Of a stretch of DNA of 64,000 nucleotides, positions 52,932 to 61,015 are shown piece by piece. A program made the translations under genes and the position numbers. The first letter of the stretch is position 1. The number at the start of each line of letters is the position of its first letter. Source of the DNA: Rhizobium sp. C4 (GTDB taxonomy: Bacteria > Pseudomonadota > Alphaproteobacteria > Rhizobiales > Rhizobiaceae); the NCBI RefSeq assembly GCF_021026315.1, contig NZ_JAJNCX010000002.1, forward strand, positions 248,001 to 312,000, in the 5' to 3' direction. The notes below the pieces were generated by a model. It saw only the letters and a program-made list of their open reading frames with translations. It searched no databases and had not been told where the DNA came from.

Positions 52932-52959
52932 ATGTGAGCAGGCTTGAGCCTGCTCACAT
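52932..52959. repeat. perfect 28-bp palindrome
   Basis: Arms ATGTGAGCAGGCT and AGCCTGCTCACAT (13 bp each) flank a central TG. A separate T-tailed terminator lies just downstream, so this element is not needed as one. Its shape, two equal half-sites around an asymmetric dinucleotide, is that of a serine-recombinase crossover site, but a stable RNA hairpin or operator is equally possible. Confidence 0.55.
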
Positions 52960-52979
52960 GAACACTGAGAGTGGGCACT

Positions 52980-53003
52980 AGTCCCTGAACACCAGGGATT
53001 TTT
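52980..53003 (+). terminator. intrinsic terminator of the second recombinase gene
   Basis: Stem AGTCCCTG/CAGGGATT with loop AACAC is followed by five T residues, about 80 bp after the recombinase stop. Confidence 0.7.
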
Positions 53004-53065
53004 AGCGGTTCCCGGCTTTGTACCCGGACCTTACTCAAAACCGGCCGCCATGCGACCGGCGGGGC

Positions 53066-53854
53066 TCAAGCAATCCCCGCGCGGTTGGCCTCGTGCGGTG
53101 ACTTCCAGCGCAGCAGGTGTCTTTCGGCGACGGTCATGAGCGCGTTTGTCAGGTAGCCAAAGACACCCAGGATGAGAATGCCGGCGAACAGGTTTGCGGA
53201 GGAGAACTGCCGCGCCGAATAGAGAAGCCATTGTCCGAGCCCGGTATTGCCGCTGAGCATTTCGCAAACGGTTGCCAAAATGAGGGCGATGGTCAGGGAC
53301 AGCCGCATTGCCGCAAGGATGTCCGGCACGGCGCTCGGCAGGCCGATTTTCGAGATGATCGTGGCCATGTTCATACGCAGGGCCCCGGCGACGTCGTAGA
53401 GCAGGGGTTCTACCGATTGCAGTCCGTGGATGGTTGCGAGCAGCATCGGCCAGAGCGCACCGAAGGCGATGACGGAAAGGATCATACCTTCCGAAAGCCC
53501 GACGATGGCAATCAGCACGGGAATGAGTGCTGAGGCCGGAATGGGGCGGAAGGCTTCGAGCGTCGGGCCGAGATAGCGCATGAGCACGGGCGAGGTGCCG
53601 ACCAGCGCGCCGATACCAACGCCAGCCACGCAGGCGAGCAGCCAGCCGAGCAGCATCCGTTGCAATGTCGCCAGCGACGCTTTCAGCAACGGCCCGGACG
53701 CGAGGCCCTGGACCAGCGCATCATAGGTTTTCATGGGCGGCGGCAGGAAGACCGGCGGCACGAGCTTGTAGAGCGTGACGAGGTGCCAGAGAAAGATGAA
53801 GAGGATGGCAACGGCGAGGCTTGCGATGAAGCCGATGGTCCTAGCGAGCGTCAT
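53066..53854 (-). CDS. ABC transporter permease, SsuC/TauC type
   Basis: The protein has 262 residues from the ATG at 53854 (GGAGG before it). About six helices; the opening IGFIASLAVAILFIFLWHLV and the loop VAGALRMNMATIISKIGLP (EAA-type region) define the family. It overlaps the second permease gene by 14 bases. It is last in an operon of binding protein, GntR regulator, ATPase and two permeases. Two different permeases suggest a heterodimeric channel. Confidence 0.92.
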   Translation of the reverse strand: MTLARTIGFIASLAVAILFIFLWHLVTLYKLVPPVFLPPPMKTYDALVQGLASGPLLKASLATLQRMLLGWLLACVAGVGIGALVGTSPVLMRYLGPTLEAFRPIPASALIPVLIAIVGLSEGMILSVIAFGALWPMLLATIHGLQSVEPLLYDVAGALRMNMATIISKIGLPSAVPDILAAMRLSLTIALILATVCEMLSGNTGLGQWLLYSARQFSSANLFAGILILGVFGYLTNALMTVAERHLLRWKSPHEANRAGIA

Positions 53855-54638
53855 GGCTGACCTCCGATCCGGTGCCGAAGGCAAAAAGCCGCCGTTGAAG
53901 ATAGAGCAGGGCGTGGTTGATGCCGTAGCCCAGCAGTCCGATCCAGATCAGGATTGCCAGCGTCAGCTCGGGATGAAAGGTCTGCTGTGCCAGGATCATG
54001 GCGGCCCCAAGACCTTGCGGATTGGAGGCGATTTCGACGGTGATGGCCACCACCAGCGCGACGCCGGCGGCAAGCCGCAGGGCGACGAAAACGCGGGGGG
54101 CAATCGCCGGCAGCATGATCTTCATGACCTTGTCCGAAAAGCTCATGCGCAATGCCTTCGCCACTTCCAGGAGGCGCGGCTCCAGATCGCGTATGGCCGT
54201 GCGCGTGAGGATCATCACCGGCCACATGGCGGTGAAGGCGATGATGGACATTTCCATCCGGTAGCCGAAGCCGTAGATCATCATGGCGAGCGGCACGAGC
54301 GCAATGGAGGGAACCGGGCGTATCGCCTCGATGCTCACTTCCAGCAGCATGTCGATAAGAGCGGAGAGGCCAAGGACGAGGCCGAGCACGAGACCGATCG
54401 CCACCGCTGCCGCCAATCCGCCCAACGCTGCGCCAAGCGTCTGGGCGGTTGCTGTCAGAAGCGTTCCGTCCGCGACTATTGTGAAGAAGCCGACCAGAAC
54501 CGCATGCGGGGCGGCCAGCGTCTCGCTGGTCGTGGCCGGACCCAGCACCATGGCCAGCTCCCAGGCCGTGATCAGGGCCAGCGGCACGGCGAGAGGGCGC
54601 CAGTCGAATGGCCGTGTCGGGCCAGCGGGTGCGGTCAT
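53841..54638 (-). CDS. ABC transporter permease, SsuC/TauC type
   Basis: The protein has 265 residues. Contact loop LEVAKALRMSFSDKVMKIML, helices around VSLVPLAMMIYGFGYRM-like segments (IALVPLAMMIYGFGY) and a C-terminal LAILIWIGLLGYGINH. The ATG overlaps the ATPase stop by four bases. It probably pairs with the permease encoded after it. Confidence 0.92.
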   Translation of the reverse strand: MTAPAGPTRPFDWRPLAVPLALITAWELAMVLGPATTSETLAAPHAVLVGFFTIVADGTLLTATAQTLGAALGGLAAAVAIGLVLGLVLGLSALIDMLLEVSIEAIRPVPSIALVPLAMMIYGFGYRMEMSIIAFTAMWPVMILTRTAIRDLEPRLLEVAKALRMSFSDKVMKIMLPAIAPRVFVALRLAAGVALVVAITVEIASNPQGLGAAMILAQQTFHPELTLAILIWIGLLGYGINHALLYLQRRLFAFGTGSEVSHDAR

Positions 54639-55411
54639 TGCTCGGCCCCCTTCACAAACTGATAAAGCTCGTGGCGCAGATGCAGGAATTCCGGGCTCTC
54701 GCGCGTTGTCAGCTGGTCGCGCGGACGCGGCAGGTTCACGTCGAAGATCCGGCCGACGCGCCCCGGATTGGGCAGCAGGCCGACGACGCGGTCGGACAGA
54801 TAGACGGCTTCTTCCAGATCGTGGGTGACGAAGTAGATTGTCGCGCCGGTCTTGGTGCTCAGCGTCAGCAACTCGTCCTGAAGGGTCTGGCGGGTCATGG
54901 CGTCGAGCGCACCGAAGGGCTCGTCCATCAAGAGTACGGACGGTTCCTGGGCCAGCGCGCGGGCAATCTGCAGGCGCTGCTGCATGCCGCCCGACATCTG
55001 GGAGGGAAACTTGTCGGCATGATTGCCAAGCCCGATCAGCTTCAGCAGGGCATGGATGCGATCCGGCCGCTCCGACTTGTCGGTGCCCATGGTTTCAAGT
55101 GCCAGCGAAATGTTCTGATAGGCCGTGCGCCAGGGCAGGAGCGCCTTGCCATAGTCCTGGAAAACGATCGCGATGTCGCGCCGTGGCCCGGAAAGCGGCG
55201 TGCCTTCATAGACAATCCGCCCGCCGCTGGGGCTGACCAGACCGGCCAGCACGCGCAGCGAAGTGGTTTTGCCGCATCCCGAAGGACCGACGACCGAGAC
55301 GATCTCGCCTCTGGCGATGTCGAGATTGATATCGCTGAGTACGAGTTTGGCGCCGTAAGAAAGGCTCACCCCTTCCAGGCGCATCTGAGCCGTTTGCCCA
55401 ATCTGCGTCAT
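54635..55411 (-). CDS. ABC transporter ATP-binding protein, SsuB/TauB type
   Basis: The protein has 258 residues; GGGAG precedes the ATG. Walker A GPSGCGKTT, signature MSGGMQQRLQIARAL, Walker B VLLMDEPFGALD, H-loop YFVTHDLEEAVYLSDR. The size and D-loop match nitrate/sulfonate/taurine-type ATPases. It drives import by the two permeases that overlap its 3' end. Confidence 0.94.
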   Translation of the reverse strand: MTQIGQTAQMRLEGVSLSYGAKLVLSDINLDIARGEIVSVVGPSGCGKTTSLRVLAGLVSPSGGRIVYEGTPLSGPRRDIAIVFQDYGKALLPWRTAYQNISLALETMGTDKSERPDRIHALLKLIGLGNHADKFPSQMSGGMQQRLQIARALAQEPSVLLMDEPFGALDAMTRQTLQDELLTLSTKTGATIYFVTHDLEEAVYLSDRVVGLLPNPGRVGRIFDVNLPRPRDQLTTRESPEFLHLRHELYQFVKGAEQ

Positions 55412-55464
55412 TGCTCACTCCCAAGCCGTTACCGGCAAATGTCTTCCGATGTCAAGCGCGCTGG

Positions 55465-56136
55465 TTATGCCAGCGCGGAGGAGACGGCGCTCAAGGTGAG
55501 GCCGAGATGTTCCTTCAGCGCGGCGCAGGCCTCCTCCTCCTTGCCGCTGACAGCGAGATCCGCCAGTTTCTGGTGTTCGGTGATGGCGACCGATGGCACC
55601 ATCCCCGTTTCGGCCAGCAGGCGCCGATAGCGGAACGCCTGATCATAAAGCGTCGACTGCATGTCGATCAGCCGGTTAAGGCCGCAGCCTGCAATCAGCG
55701 CACTGTGAAAGGCCTTGTGGGCCGCCTCATAGGCCGTGATGTTGTCCAGGATCGACCCCTCGAACTGGCGCACGATCCGGGTCAGTCTGTGAATGGCAAG
55801 GGCAATGCCGTCCTGCCATTCACCGGTGTTGCTCTGCATGGAGAGCCGCAAGGCGGCAAGCTCGATGATCGCGCGTGTCTCTGTCAGGTCGACAAGATCC
55901 TGTCGGCTGACGGCTGCCACGCGAAATCCCTTGTTGCCCTCGACCGTGACGAGCCCCCGGTTCACGAGGCGCGACAGCGCCTCGCGCATGGGGGTGAGAC
56001 CGATGCCGATCCGTTTTCCCAGTGTCGGCAGGACAAGGCGCTCGCCGGGCGGCAGATGCCCGAAAACGATCTCGTCCTGCAACAGGGTCTCGGCCTGGTC
56101 CGTCAAGGTCAGGGATGGGCCTGGTCGCTCGCTCAT
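55465..56136 (-). CDS. GntR family regulator, FadR/FCD subfamily
   Basis: The protein has 223 residues from the ATG at 56136; a TTG nine bases upstream is an alternative. The winged helix at about 10-75 contains GERLVLPTLGKRIGIGLTPM and REALSRLVNRGLVTVEGNKG. The FCD domain has metal-ligand candidates in AYEAAHKAFHSALI, ITEHQKLADLA and ALKEHLGL. It sits inside the transporter operon between binding protein and ATPase genes. A palindrome of GntR type at 57194 in the divergent promoter region is its likely target, giving feedback control. Confidence 0.92.
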   Translation of the reverse strand: MSERPGPSLTLTDQAETLLQDEIVFGHLPPGERLVLPTLGKRIGIGLTPMREALSRLVNRGLVTVEGNKGFRVAAVSRQDLVDLTETRAIIELAALRLSMQSNTGEWQDGIALAIHRLTRIVRQFEGSILDNITAYEAAHKAFHSALIAGCGLNRLIDMQSTLYDQAFRYRRLLAETGMVPSVAITEHQKLADLAVSGKEEEACAALKEHLGLTLSAVSSALA

Positions 56137-56157
56137 GTCATGCAATCCGCTAGGTTG

Positions 56158-57084
56158 TTATTTGGCGATCAGCTGTTTTGTATCGATATCGCCAGAAATA
56201 ATACCCTGCTTTTTCATGACGCCAGCCCACCAGTCGAGCTGCTTCGCCGTAATGCTGGCATCGGTTGCCGGCAGGGCGATGGTGGTGAGAACTGGTGCAG
56301 GCAGCTTCAGATACTTGCCGATGGCTTCCCGTGTCTTCGCCTCGTCCTTCTTGACGAACTCATTCGCCTCGGCGATCGCCGCGCGGAATTCCTTGATGGC
56401 GTTCGGGTTCTTGTCAGCCCATTCCTTGGAAACGCCGAAGAACTGGGCCGTCTGCCCGTCGTCCACGCCTTCCAGAAGGTCGCCGATCAGCACGCCGACA
56501 CCCGTTCCCTCCATGCGCCCGATGAATGGGTCGACGGAGACGACCGCATCGACCGTGCCACCCTTGAGCAGGTCGCCCTGGGTCGGGAAAGTCGTTTCGG
56601 TGTAAGAAATGGTGGCGGGGTCGACGCCCTTGTCGATCAGGACGCGGCGCGCCATGATGTCGAGCACGGCACCAATCCCCGGAACGCCGATCTTCTTGCC
56701 CTTCAGATCCTCGACCTTGGTGATCTTTCCGCCCTTGGCCGCAACGAGCCCGACACGGGTCGCCTTGTGGGAAGTGACGGTCATGCCGGCAATGGCGCGA
56801 AGTTCAATTCCGTTGTTGCTCGCCTGAATGAAGGTCGTGGGCGTGAATGTTGCGATGGTCACGCTGCCCGACATGATCGCTGCCGGCAGAGCGGAATTCA
56901 GCGGCACGGCGACAAGCTCGGCGTCGAGGCCATGCTTGGCGAAGATGCCCTGTTCGGCACCGACATAGATGGGCGCGGATTCGGCGTTCGGCGTGTAGGC
57001 GATCGTGATCTTGTCGTTGGCATAGGCGGCCTGCGTTGCGAGTGCTGCGCAGGCACCGATCGCGACTTTCAGAAATATGTTCAT
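56158..57084 (-). CDS. ABC transporter substrate-binding protein, NMT1/SsuA class
   Basis: The protein has 308 residues from the ATG at 57084 (GGAGGAGAAACC before it). The signal peptide is MNIFLKVAIGACAALATQAA followed by YA. The mature protein begins NDKITIAYTPNAESAPIYVG, the NMT1 opening, with LKGKKIGVPGIGAVLDIMAR further on. Family members bind pyrimidines, sulfonates, nitrate or aromatic acids. First gene of the minus-strand transporter operon and divergent from two catabolic enzymes, so its ligand is probably their substrate or a precursor. Confidence 0.93.
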   Translation of the reverse strand: MNIFLKVAIGACAALATQAAYANDKITIAYTPNAESAPIYVGAEQGIFAKHGLDAELVAVPLNSALPAAIMSGSVTIATFTPTTFIQASNNGIELRAIAGMTVTSHKATRVGLVAAKGGKITKVEDLKGKKIGVPGIGAVLDIMARRVLIDKGVDPATISYTETTFPTQGDLLKGGTVDAVVSVDPFIGRMEGTGVGVLIGDLLEGVDDGQTAQFFGVSKEWADKNPNAIKEFRAAIAEANEFVKKDEAKTREAIGKYLKLPAPVLTTIALPATDASITAKQLDWWAGVMKKQGIISGDIDTKQLIAK

Positions 57085-57193
57085 GGTTTCTCCTCCTCCA
57101 AATCTCTCGCAGGCGGCTCTTCCCATTTGCCGGGCCTGCAACAGTGAACTCAATCTACGACAAATTTCACAAAGCGCAATATATGATGTTTAA

Positions 57194-57207
57194 AATCGTA
57201 TACGATT
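57194..57207. promoter_or_regulatory. perfect palindrome, probable GntR/FCD operator
   Basis: AATCGTA-TACGATT is a perfect 14-bp palindrome that fits the FadR-subfamily pattern T-N-GT...AC-N-A. It lies in the 175-bp region between the transporter operon and the divergent hydrolase genes, in an A+T-rich promoter-like stretch, so it can control both. Confidence 0.65.
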
Positions 57208-57259
57208 ACGCTAAGCATATGTGAATTAGTTGACGTGACGGGTCGGAGGAGGAACTCAC

Positions 57260-58225
57260 ATGAAGCTCGTAACCTTTGAATTTCAAGGCAAAACTGCAAT
57301 CGGCGTGCTCAATGCCGAGACGGGTAGCATCGTCAATCTGACCGCTGCCGAGCCGAACAATCCGGCCTTCCGCTCCATGCTGGACCTGATCGAGAGCGGT
57401 GCCGCCGGTTCGGTGCGGGCGCGCCAGCTGGATATCGAGACGCCCGTCATCGCGCGCATCGCGCTCGCCGACGTCCGGCTTCTGGCCCCCATTCCGGTGC
57501 CGCCGCAGATACGCGACTGCTCGGTCTTCGAAGGTCACATCAAGCGCGCGCCAGCCGGCATGGCGAAGATTGCGATGCGCCGCACGGGCGATCTGGAGGG
57601 GCTGGCCAAGGTGAAGCCGCTGGACGACATCCCGCAGGTCTACAAGGATCGCCCGATCTACTATTTCACCAACCGGTTTTCCGTGGCGGGCCCGAACGAT
57701 GTGGTCGTCTGGCCGGCCTATTCGAGCATCATGGATTTCGAGCTGGAATGCGCGATTGTCATCGGCCGCAAGGGCCGCGATCTGAGCAGCGAGGACGCTC
57801 TCAGCCATGTCTTCGGCTACATGATCTATAACGACTTTTCCGCCCGCGACATGCAGAACCTTGAAATGGCGGGCATGCTCGGGCCGACCAAGGGCAAGAG
57901 TTTCGACGGCGGCAACGTGATGGGGCCGTGGCTGGTGACGGCCGACGAAGTCGCCGATCCGCAGGCACTGGAAATGTCCGTCGCGGTGAACGGCACGACC
58001 TGGGCCACAGGCAGCACGAAGGAAATGGTACACGGCTTTGCCGACATTCTCGCCTATATCACCCAGCACGAAACCATCTATCCCGGCGAGGTCATCGGCT
58101 CGGGCACGATGGGCTATGGATGCGGCCTGGAGGTTGACCGTTTCCTCAACGACGGCGATGAAGTGACGTTGAAAGTGGCAGGGCTCGGCGAGCTGACCAA
58201 TCGTGTGGTGATTGCCAAAAGCTGA
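57260..58225 (+). CDS. fumarylacetoacetate hydrolase (FAH) family protein
   Basis: The protein has 321 residues with GGAGGAGGA before the ATG. The N-terminal small domain is followed by the FAH fold: metal ligands in MDFELECAIVIGRKG (Glu-x-Glu) and YNDFSARDMQ (Asp), then KGKSFDGGNVMGPWLVTADE and IGSGTMGYGCG. Family reactions include C-C bond hydrolysis of acylpyruvates, decarboxylation and isomerisation of oxo acids. It is followed 32 bp later by a cyclase gene; both are divergent from the transporter and likely controlled by the GntR protein. Substrate unknown. Confidence 0.93.
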   Translation: MKLVTFEFQGKTAIGVLNAETGSIVNLTAAEPNNPAFRSMLDLIESGAAGSVRARQLDIETPVIARIALADVRLLAPIPVPPQIRDCSVFEGHIKRAPAGMAKIAMRRTGDLEGLAKVKPLDDIPQVYKDRPIYYFTNRFSVAGPNDVVVWPAYSSIMDFELECAIVIGRKGRDLSSEDALSHVFGYMIYNDFSARDMQNLEMAGMLGPTKGKSFDGGNVMGPWLVTADEVADPQALEMSVAVNGTTWATGSTKEMVHGFADILAYITQHETIYPGEVIGSGTMGYGCGLEVDRFLNDGDEVTLKVAGLGELTNRVVIAKS

Positions 58226-58257
58226 TAAGACAAGCGCGAATACGGGGAGGAGAACCC

Positions 58258-59028
58258 ATGAGCAGGACATTGATCGATATTTCAGTCGCCATCGACAATC
58301 ACACGATGGCAGACCCGCCGATGATGAAGCCCGAAATCAACTATATCGGCCACGAGCGTGGAGCCGAAGACATCGTGGCGATGTTTCCGGGACTGAAGGT
58401 CGAGGATCTGCCCGACGGGCAGGGCTGGGCCGTCGAGGAGATGAAGATCACCACGCATAATGGCACGCATCTGGACGCGCCCTGGCACTACCATCCCACC
58501 ATGGACGGTGGCGCGCGCGCGATCACCATCGACGAGGTGCCGCTCGAATGGTGTTACAATCCCGGCGTGAAGCTCGATTTCCGCCACCTGCCGGACGGCT
58601 ATGTGGCGACCGCGGCCGATGTCGAGGCCGAGCTGAAGCGCATCGGGCACGAACTGCGCCCGCTGGACATCGTGGTCGTCAACACCTCGGCCGGGGCGGC
58701 CTACGGCCAACCTTACTTCCTCGGAAAAGGCTGTGGTGTCGGGCGCGAGGCGACGCTTTATCTGCTGGAGCGCGGTGTGCGCGTCACGGGAACGGATGCC
58801 TGGAGCTGGGATGCTCCGTTTCCGCATACGGCGAAGAAGTTCGCCGAGACCGGAGACGCCAGCCTGATCTGGGAAGGTCACAAGGCGGGTCGCGAGATCG
58901 GCTATTGCCATCTCGAAAAGCTGAGCAATCTGGAGCAATTGCCCGCCACCGGCTTCCTGATCTCCTGTTTCCCGGTCAAGATCAAGGGTGCCTCGGCCGG
59001 CTGGACGCGGGCCGTGGCCATCCTTTAG
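58258..59028 (+). CDS. cyclase family protein (kynurenine formamidase-like, metal dependent)
   Basis: The protein has 256 residues with GGGGAGGAG before the ATG. The family metal motif is complete: His67, His71, Asp73 and His77 in HNGTHLDAPWHYH. The C-terminal FLISCFPVKIKGASAGWTRA is also typical. Relatives hydrolyse amides or lactams such as N-formylkynurenine and isatin. Paired with an FAH-family enzyme and an importer it probably opens a ring or amide of the imported compound. A strong terminator follows. Confidence 0.93.
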   Translation: MSRTLIDISVAIDNHTMADPPMMKPEINYIGHERGAEDIVAMFPGLKVEDLPDGQGWAVEEMKITTHNGTHLDAPWHYHPTMDGGARAITIDEVPLEWCYNPGVKLDFRHLPDGYVATAADVEAELKRIGHELRPLDIVVVNTSAGAAYGQPYFLGKGCGVGREATLYLLERGVRVTGTDAWSWDAPFPHTAKKFAETGDASLIWEGHKAGREIGYCHLEKLSNLEQLPATGFLISCFPVKIKGASAGWTRAVAIL

Positions 59029-59102
59029 CGCCAGGCAGCTCGCGCAGAACCACCGCTGTGGTCGGGATGAGAGTAGTTCGGATCGAAACCCCAGAGGTGC
59101 GG

Positions 59103-59146
59103 ACACGAAAAGACCCCGGTGCGGATGCGCCGGGGTCTTTTCGTGT
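59103..59146. terminator. strong bidirectional terminator
   Basis: Perfect 17-bp arms ACACGAAAAGACCCCGG and CCGGGGTCTTTTCGTGT with a 10-base loop lie between convergent genes. The A-run and T-run inside the arms give a T-rich tail in both directions. Confidence 0.85.
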
Positions 59147-59175
59147 CGTGGAAAGCGGCTGGCGTTCGGGACCGG

Positions 59176-59949
59176 TCAGACGGTCGCGTCTTCCGCAATC
59201 TTCTTGCCGCCCGCCATCCAGGTCGTCAGCTCGTCGAGTGTCTTTTCGCCGCGGCTGAAGCTCGCCGCGACGCGGCCCTGCAGCAGAACCGTATAGCGAT
59301 CACCCACGGCGAAGGCATGCGGGGCATTGTGCGTGATGAAGACGAGGGCCACGCCTTGCGCGCGGGCCTTGCGAATGGCGTCGATGACGACGGAGGATTC
59401 GCGAACACCCAGCGCTGCGGTCGGCTCATCAAGGATCAGCACCTTGGCGCCGAGATAGAGCGCGCGCGCAATGGCGAGTGCCTGTCGCTCGCCACCCGAC
59501 ATCGTGCCGACCAGCTGGTCGGGATCGGTGACCCGGCTGATGCCCATGGCGCGGATATGCTCGATGGCGATTTCGCCCGCCTTGTCGAAATCAATCCGCT
59601 TGAACGGACCCCATCCCTTGGTCGGCTCGACGCCGAGGAAGAAGTTTCGCGCGACGCCCAGCAGCGGAATGGAGCCGACATCCTGATGCACGGTCGCAAT
59701 TCCATAGGCCATGGCCTCGCGCGGCGAAGCGAGGTTCACGGGCTTGCCGTCGAACAGGATTTGGCCGGTTGACGGCGGCACGACGCCCGACATCATCTTG
59801 ATCAGCGTCGACTTGCCCGCGCCATTGTCGCCCAGAAGGCAGTGGACCTCGCCCGGATAGACGCTGATATTGATGCCGGACAGCGCGGTGTTGTTGCCGT
59901 AGCTCTTGGAGATGTCGCGCAATTCGATAATGGGTGTTATGCCGGTCAT
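59176..59949 (-). CDS. sugar ABC transporter ATP-binding protein, single-domain (FrcA type)
   Basis: The protein has 257 residues, half the size of two-domain RbsA. Walker A GDNGAGKST, signature MSGGERQALAIARAL, Walker B VLILDEPTAALGV, H-loop VFITHNAPHAF. A single ATPase domain of this class is typical of rhizobial fructose-type importers. The ATG overlaps the permease stop by four bases. Confidence 0.94.
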   Translation of the reverse strand: MTGITPIIELRDISKSYGNNTALSGINISVYPGEVHCLLGDNGAGKSTLIKMMSGVVPPSTGQILFDGKPVNLASPREAMAYGIATVHQDVGSIPLLGVARNFFLGVEPTKGWGPFKRIDFDKAGEIAIEHIRAMGISRVTDPDQLVGTMSGGERQALAIARALYLGAKVLILDEPTAALGVRESSVVIDAIRKARAQGVALVFITHNAPHAFAVGDRYTVLLQGRVAASFSRGEKTLDELTTWMAGGKKIAEDATV

Positions 59950-60947
59950 TTCCGGTTTGCTCCCTGCGTCAACGCCTTCTGGCGGACCACGTTATTGGTG
60001 ATGACGGCGATGACGAGAAGCGCGCCGACGAATGTACTGAGCCAGTCGGTCGACCAGCCGGTATAGAAGAGGCCGAGGCTGACGACGCCATAGATCATCG
60101 TGCCGAAGACGATGCCGAGCACGGAGCCGAAACCGCCAGTGATCAGCACACCGCCAATGACGGCAGCAATTGCGCCCTGAAAGACATAGCCCTGTCCGGT
60201 CGTCGCATTGCCCTGGTTGAACTCGAATGTCGTCATCACGCCGACAAAGGCCGAGCTGACGGCGGTCCAGATGAAGAGGACCAGCTTGACGCGGCCGACC
60301 GGAACGCCGGCGCGGCGCGCGCCATCAAGATTGCCGCCCGTGGCGAGAACCCAGTTGCCGAACGGCGTGCGCCTGAGAACCCAGGCGGCCAGCACGGCGG
60401 CGAAAATCCACCAGCCGATCGAAATATTGAAATCGCCAAATTTCGTGGCAAAGGCGTCCTTCGCCCAGCCGTCGTCCTTCATGGAAATCGTGCTCGTGCC
60501 GGCAAGCAGGCGTGACAGGCCGAGAGCCGTTCCCATCAGCACCATGTTGGAGGCAAGCGTCACGATGAAGGAGGGAAGCTTGGTGCGCTCCACCAGCGTC
60601 GCGTTGAATGTGCCCACCAGGATCGCAAGCACCAGCGCGAGGGCAATCGCAGCTTCGGAGGAAATGCCGTAATAGCTCTTGCCGACGGCCACGATGATGG
60701 AGGCAGCCCCCACCATGGAGCCGGTCGACAGGTCGAACTCGCCCGACATCATCAGGAGGCCGACGGGGATGGCGATGATGCCGAGTTCGGCGGCAATGTT
60801 CAGCCAGCCGGCGGTCCCGCTCGATGTCAGGAAGCCGTTTTCGCCGCCGACGATTGCGAAGAAGGCAAAGATGACGAGCCAGGCGATGGCCGGCCCCAGC
60901 CATATCAGGTTGACAATCCTGAGGGTCTTTTTCGGTGCAGCGCTCAC
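59946..60947 (-). CDS. sugar ABC transporter permease, RbsC/FrcC type
   Basis: The protein has 333 residues if it starts at the GTG at 60947, which has AGGAGA at proper distance; an earlier GTG at 60971 lacks such a site. About nine membrane helices; segments MSGEFDLSTGSMVGAASIIV, NWVLATGGNLDGARRAGVPV and GGVLITGGFGSVLGIVFGTM are the family's core. It forms the channel for the sugar-type importer. Confidence 0.92.
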   Translation of the reverse strand: MSAAPKKTLRIVNLIWLGPAIAWLVIFAFFAIVGGENGFLTSSGTAGWLNIAAELGIIAIPVGLLMMSGEFDLSTGSMVGAASIIVAVGKSYYGISSEAAIALALVLAILVGTFNATLVERTKLPSFIVTLASNMVLMGTALGLSRLLAGTSTISMKDDGWAKDAFATKFGDFNISIGWWIFAAVLAAWVLRRTPFGNWVLATGGNLDGARRAGVPVGRVKLVLFIWTAVSSAFVGVMTTFEFNQGNATTGQGYVFQGAIAAVIGGVLITGGFGSVLGIVFGTMIYGVVSLGLFYTGWSTDWLSTFVGALLVIAVITNNVVRQKALTQGANRK

Positions 60948-61015
60948 TCTGGCTCTCCTGCTGATATTCACGGCCCGGGTCGCGTGGGGCGATCCGGGCC
61001 GCTTCCAGTCTTAAC

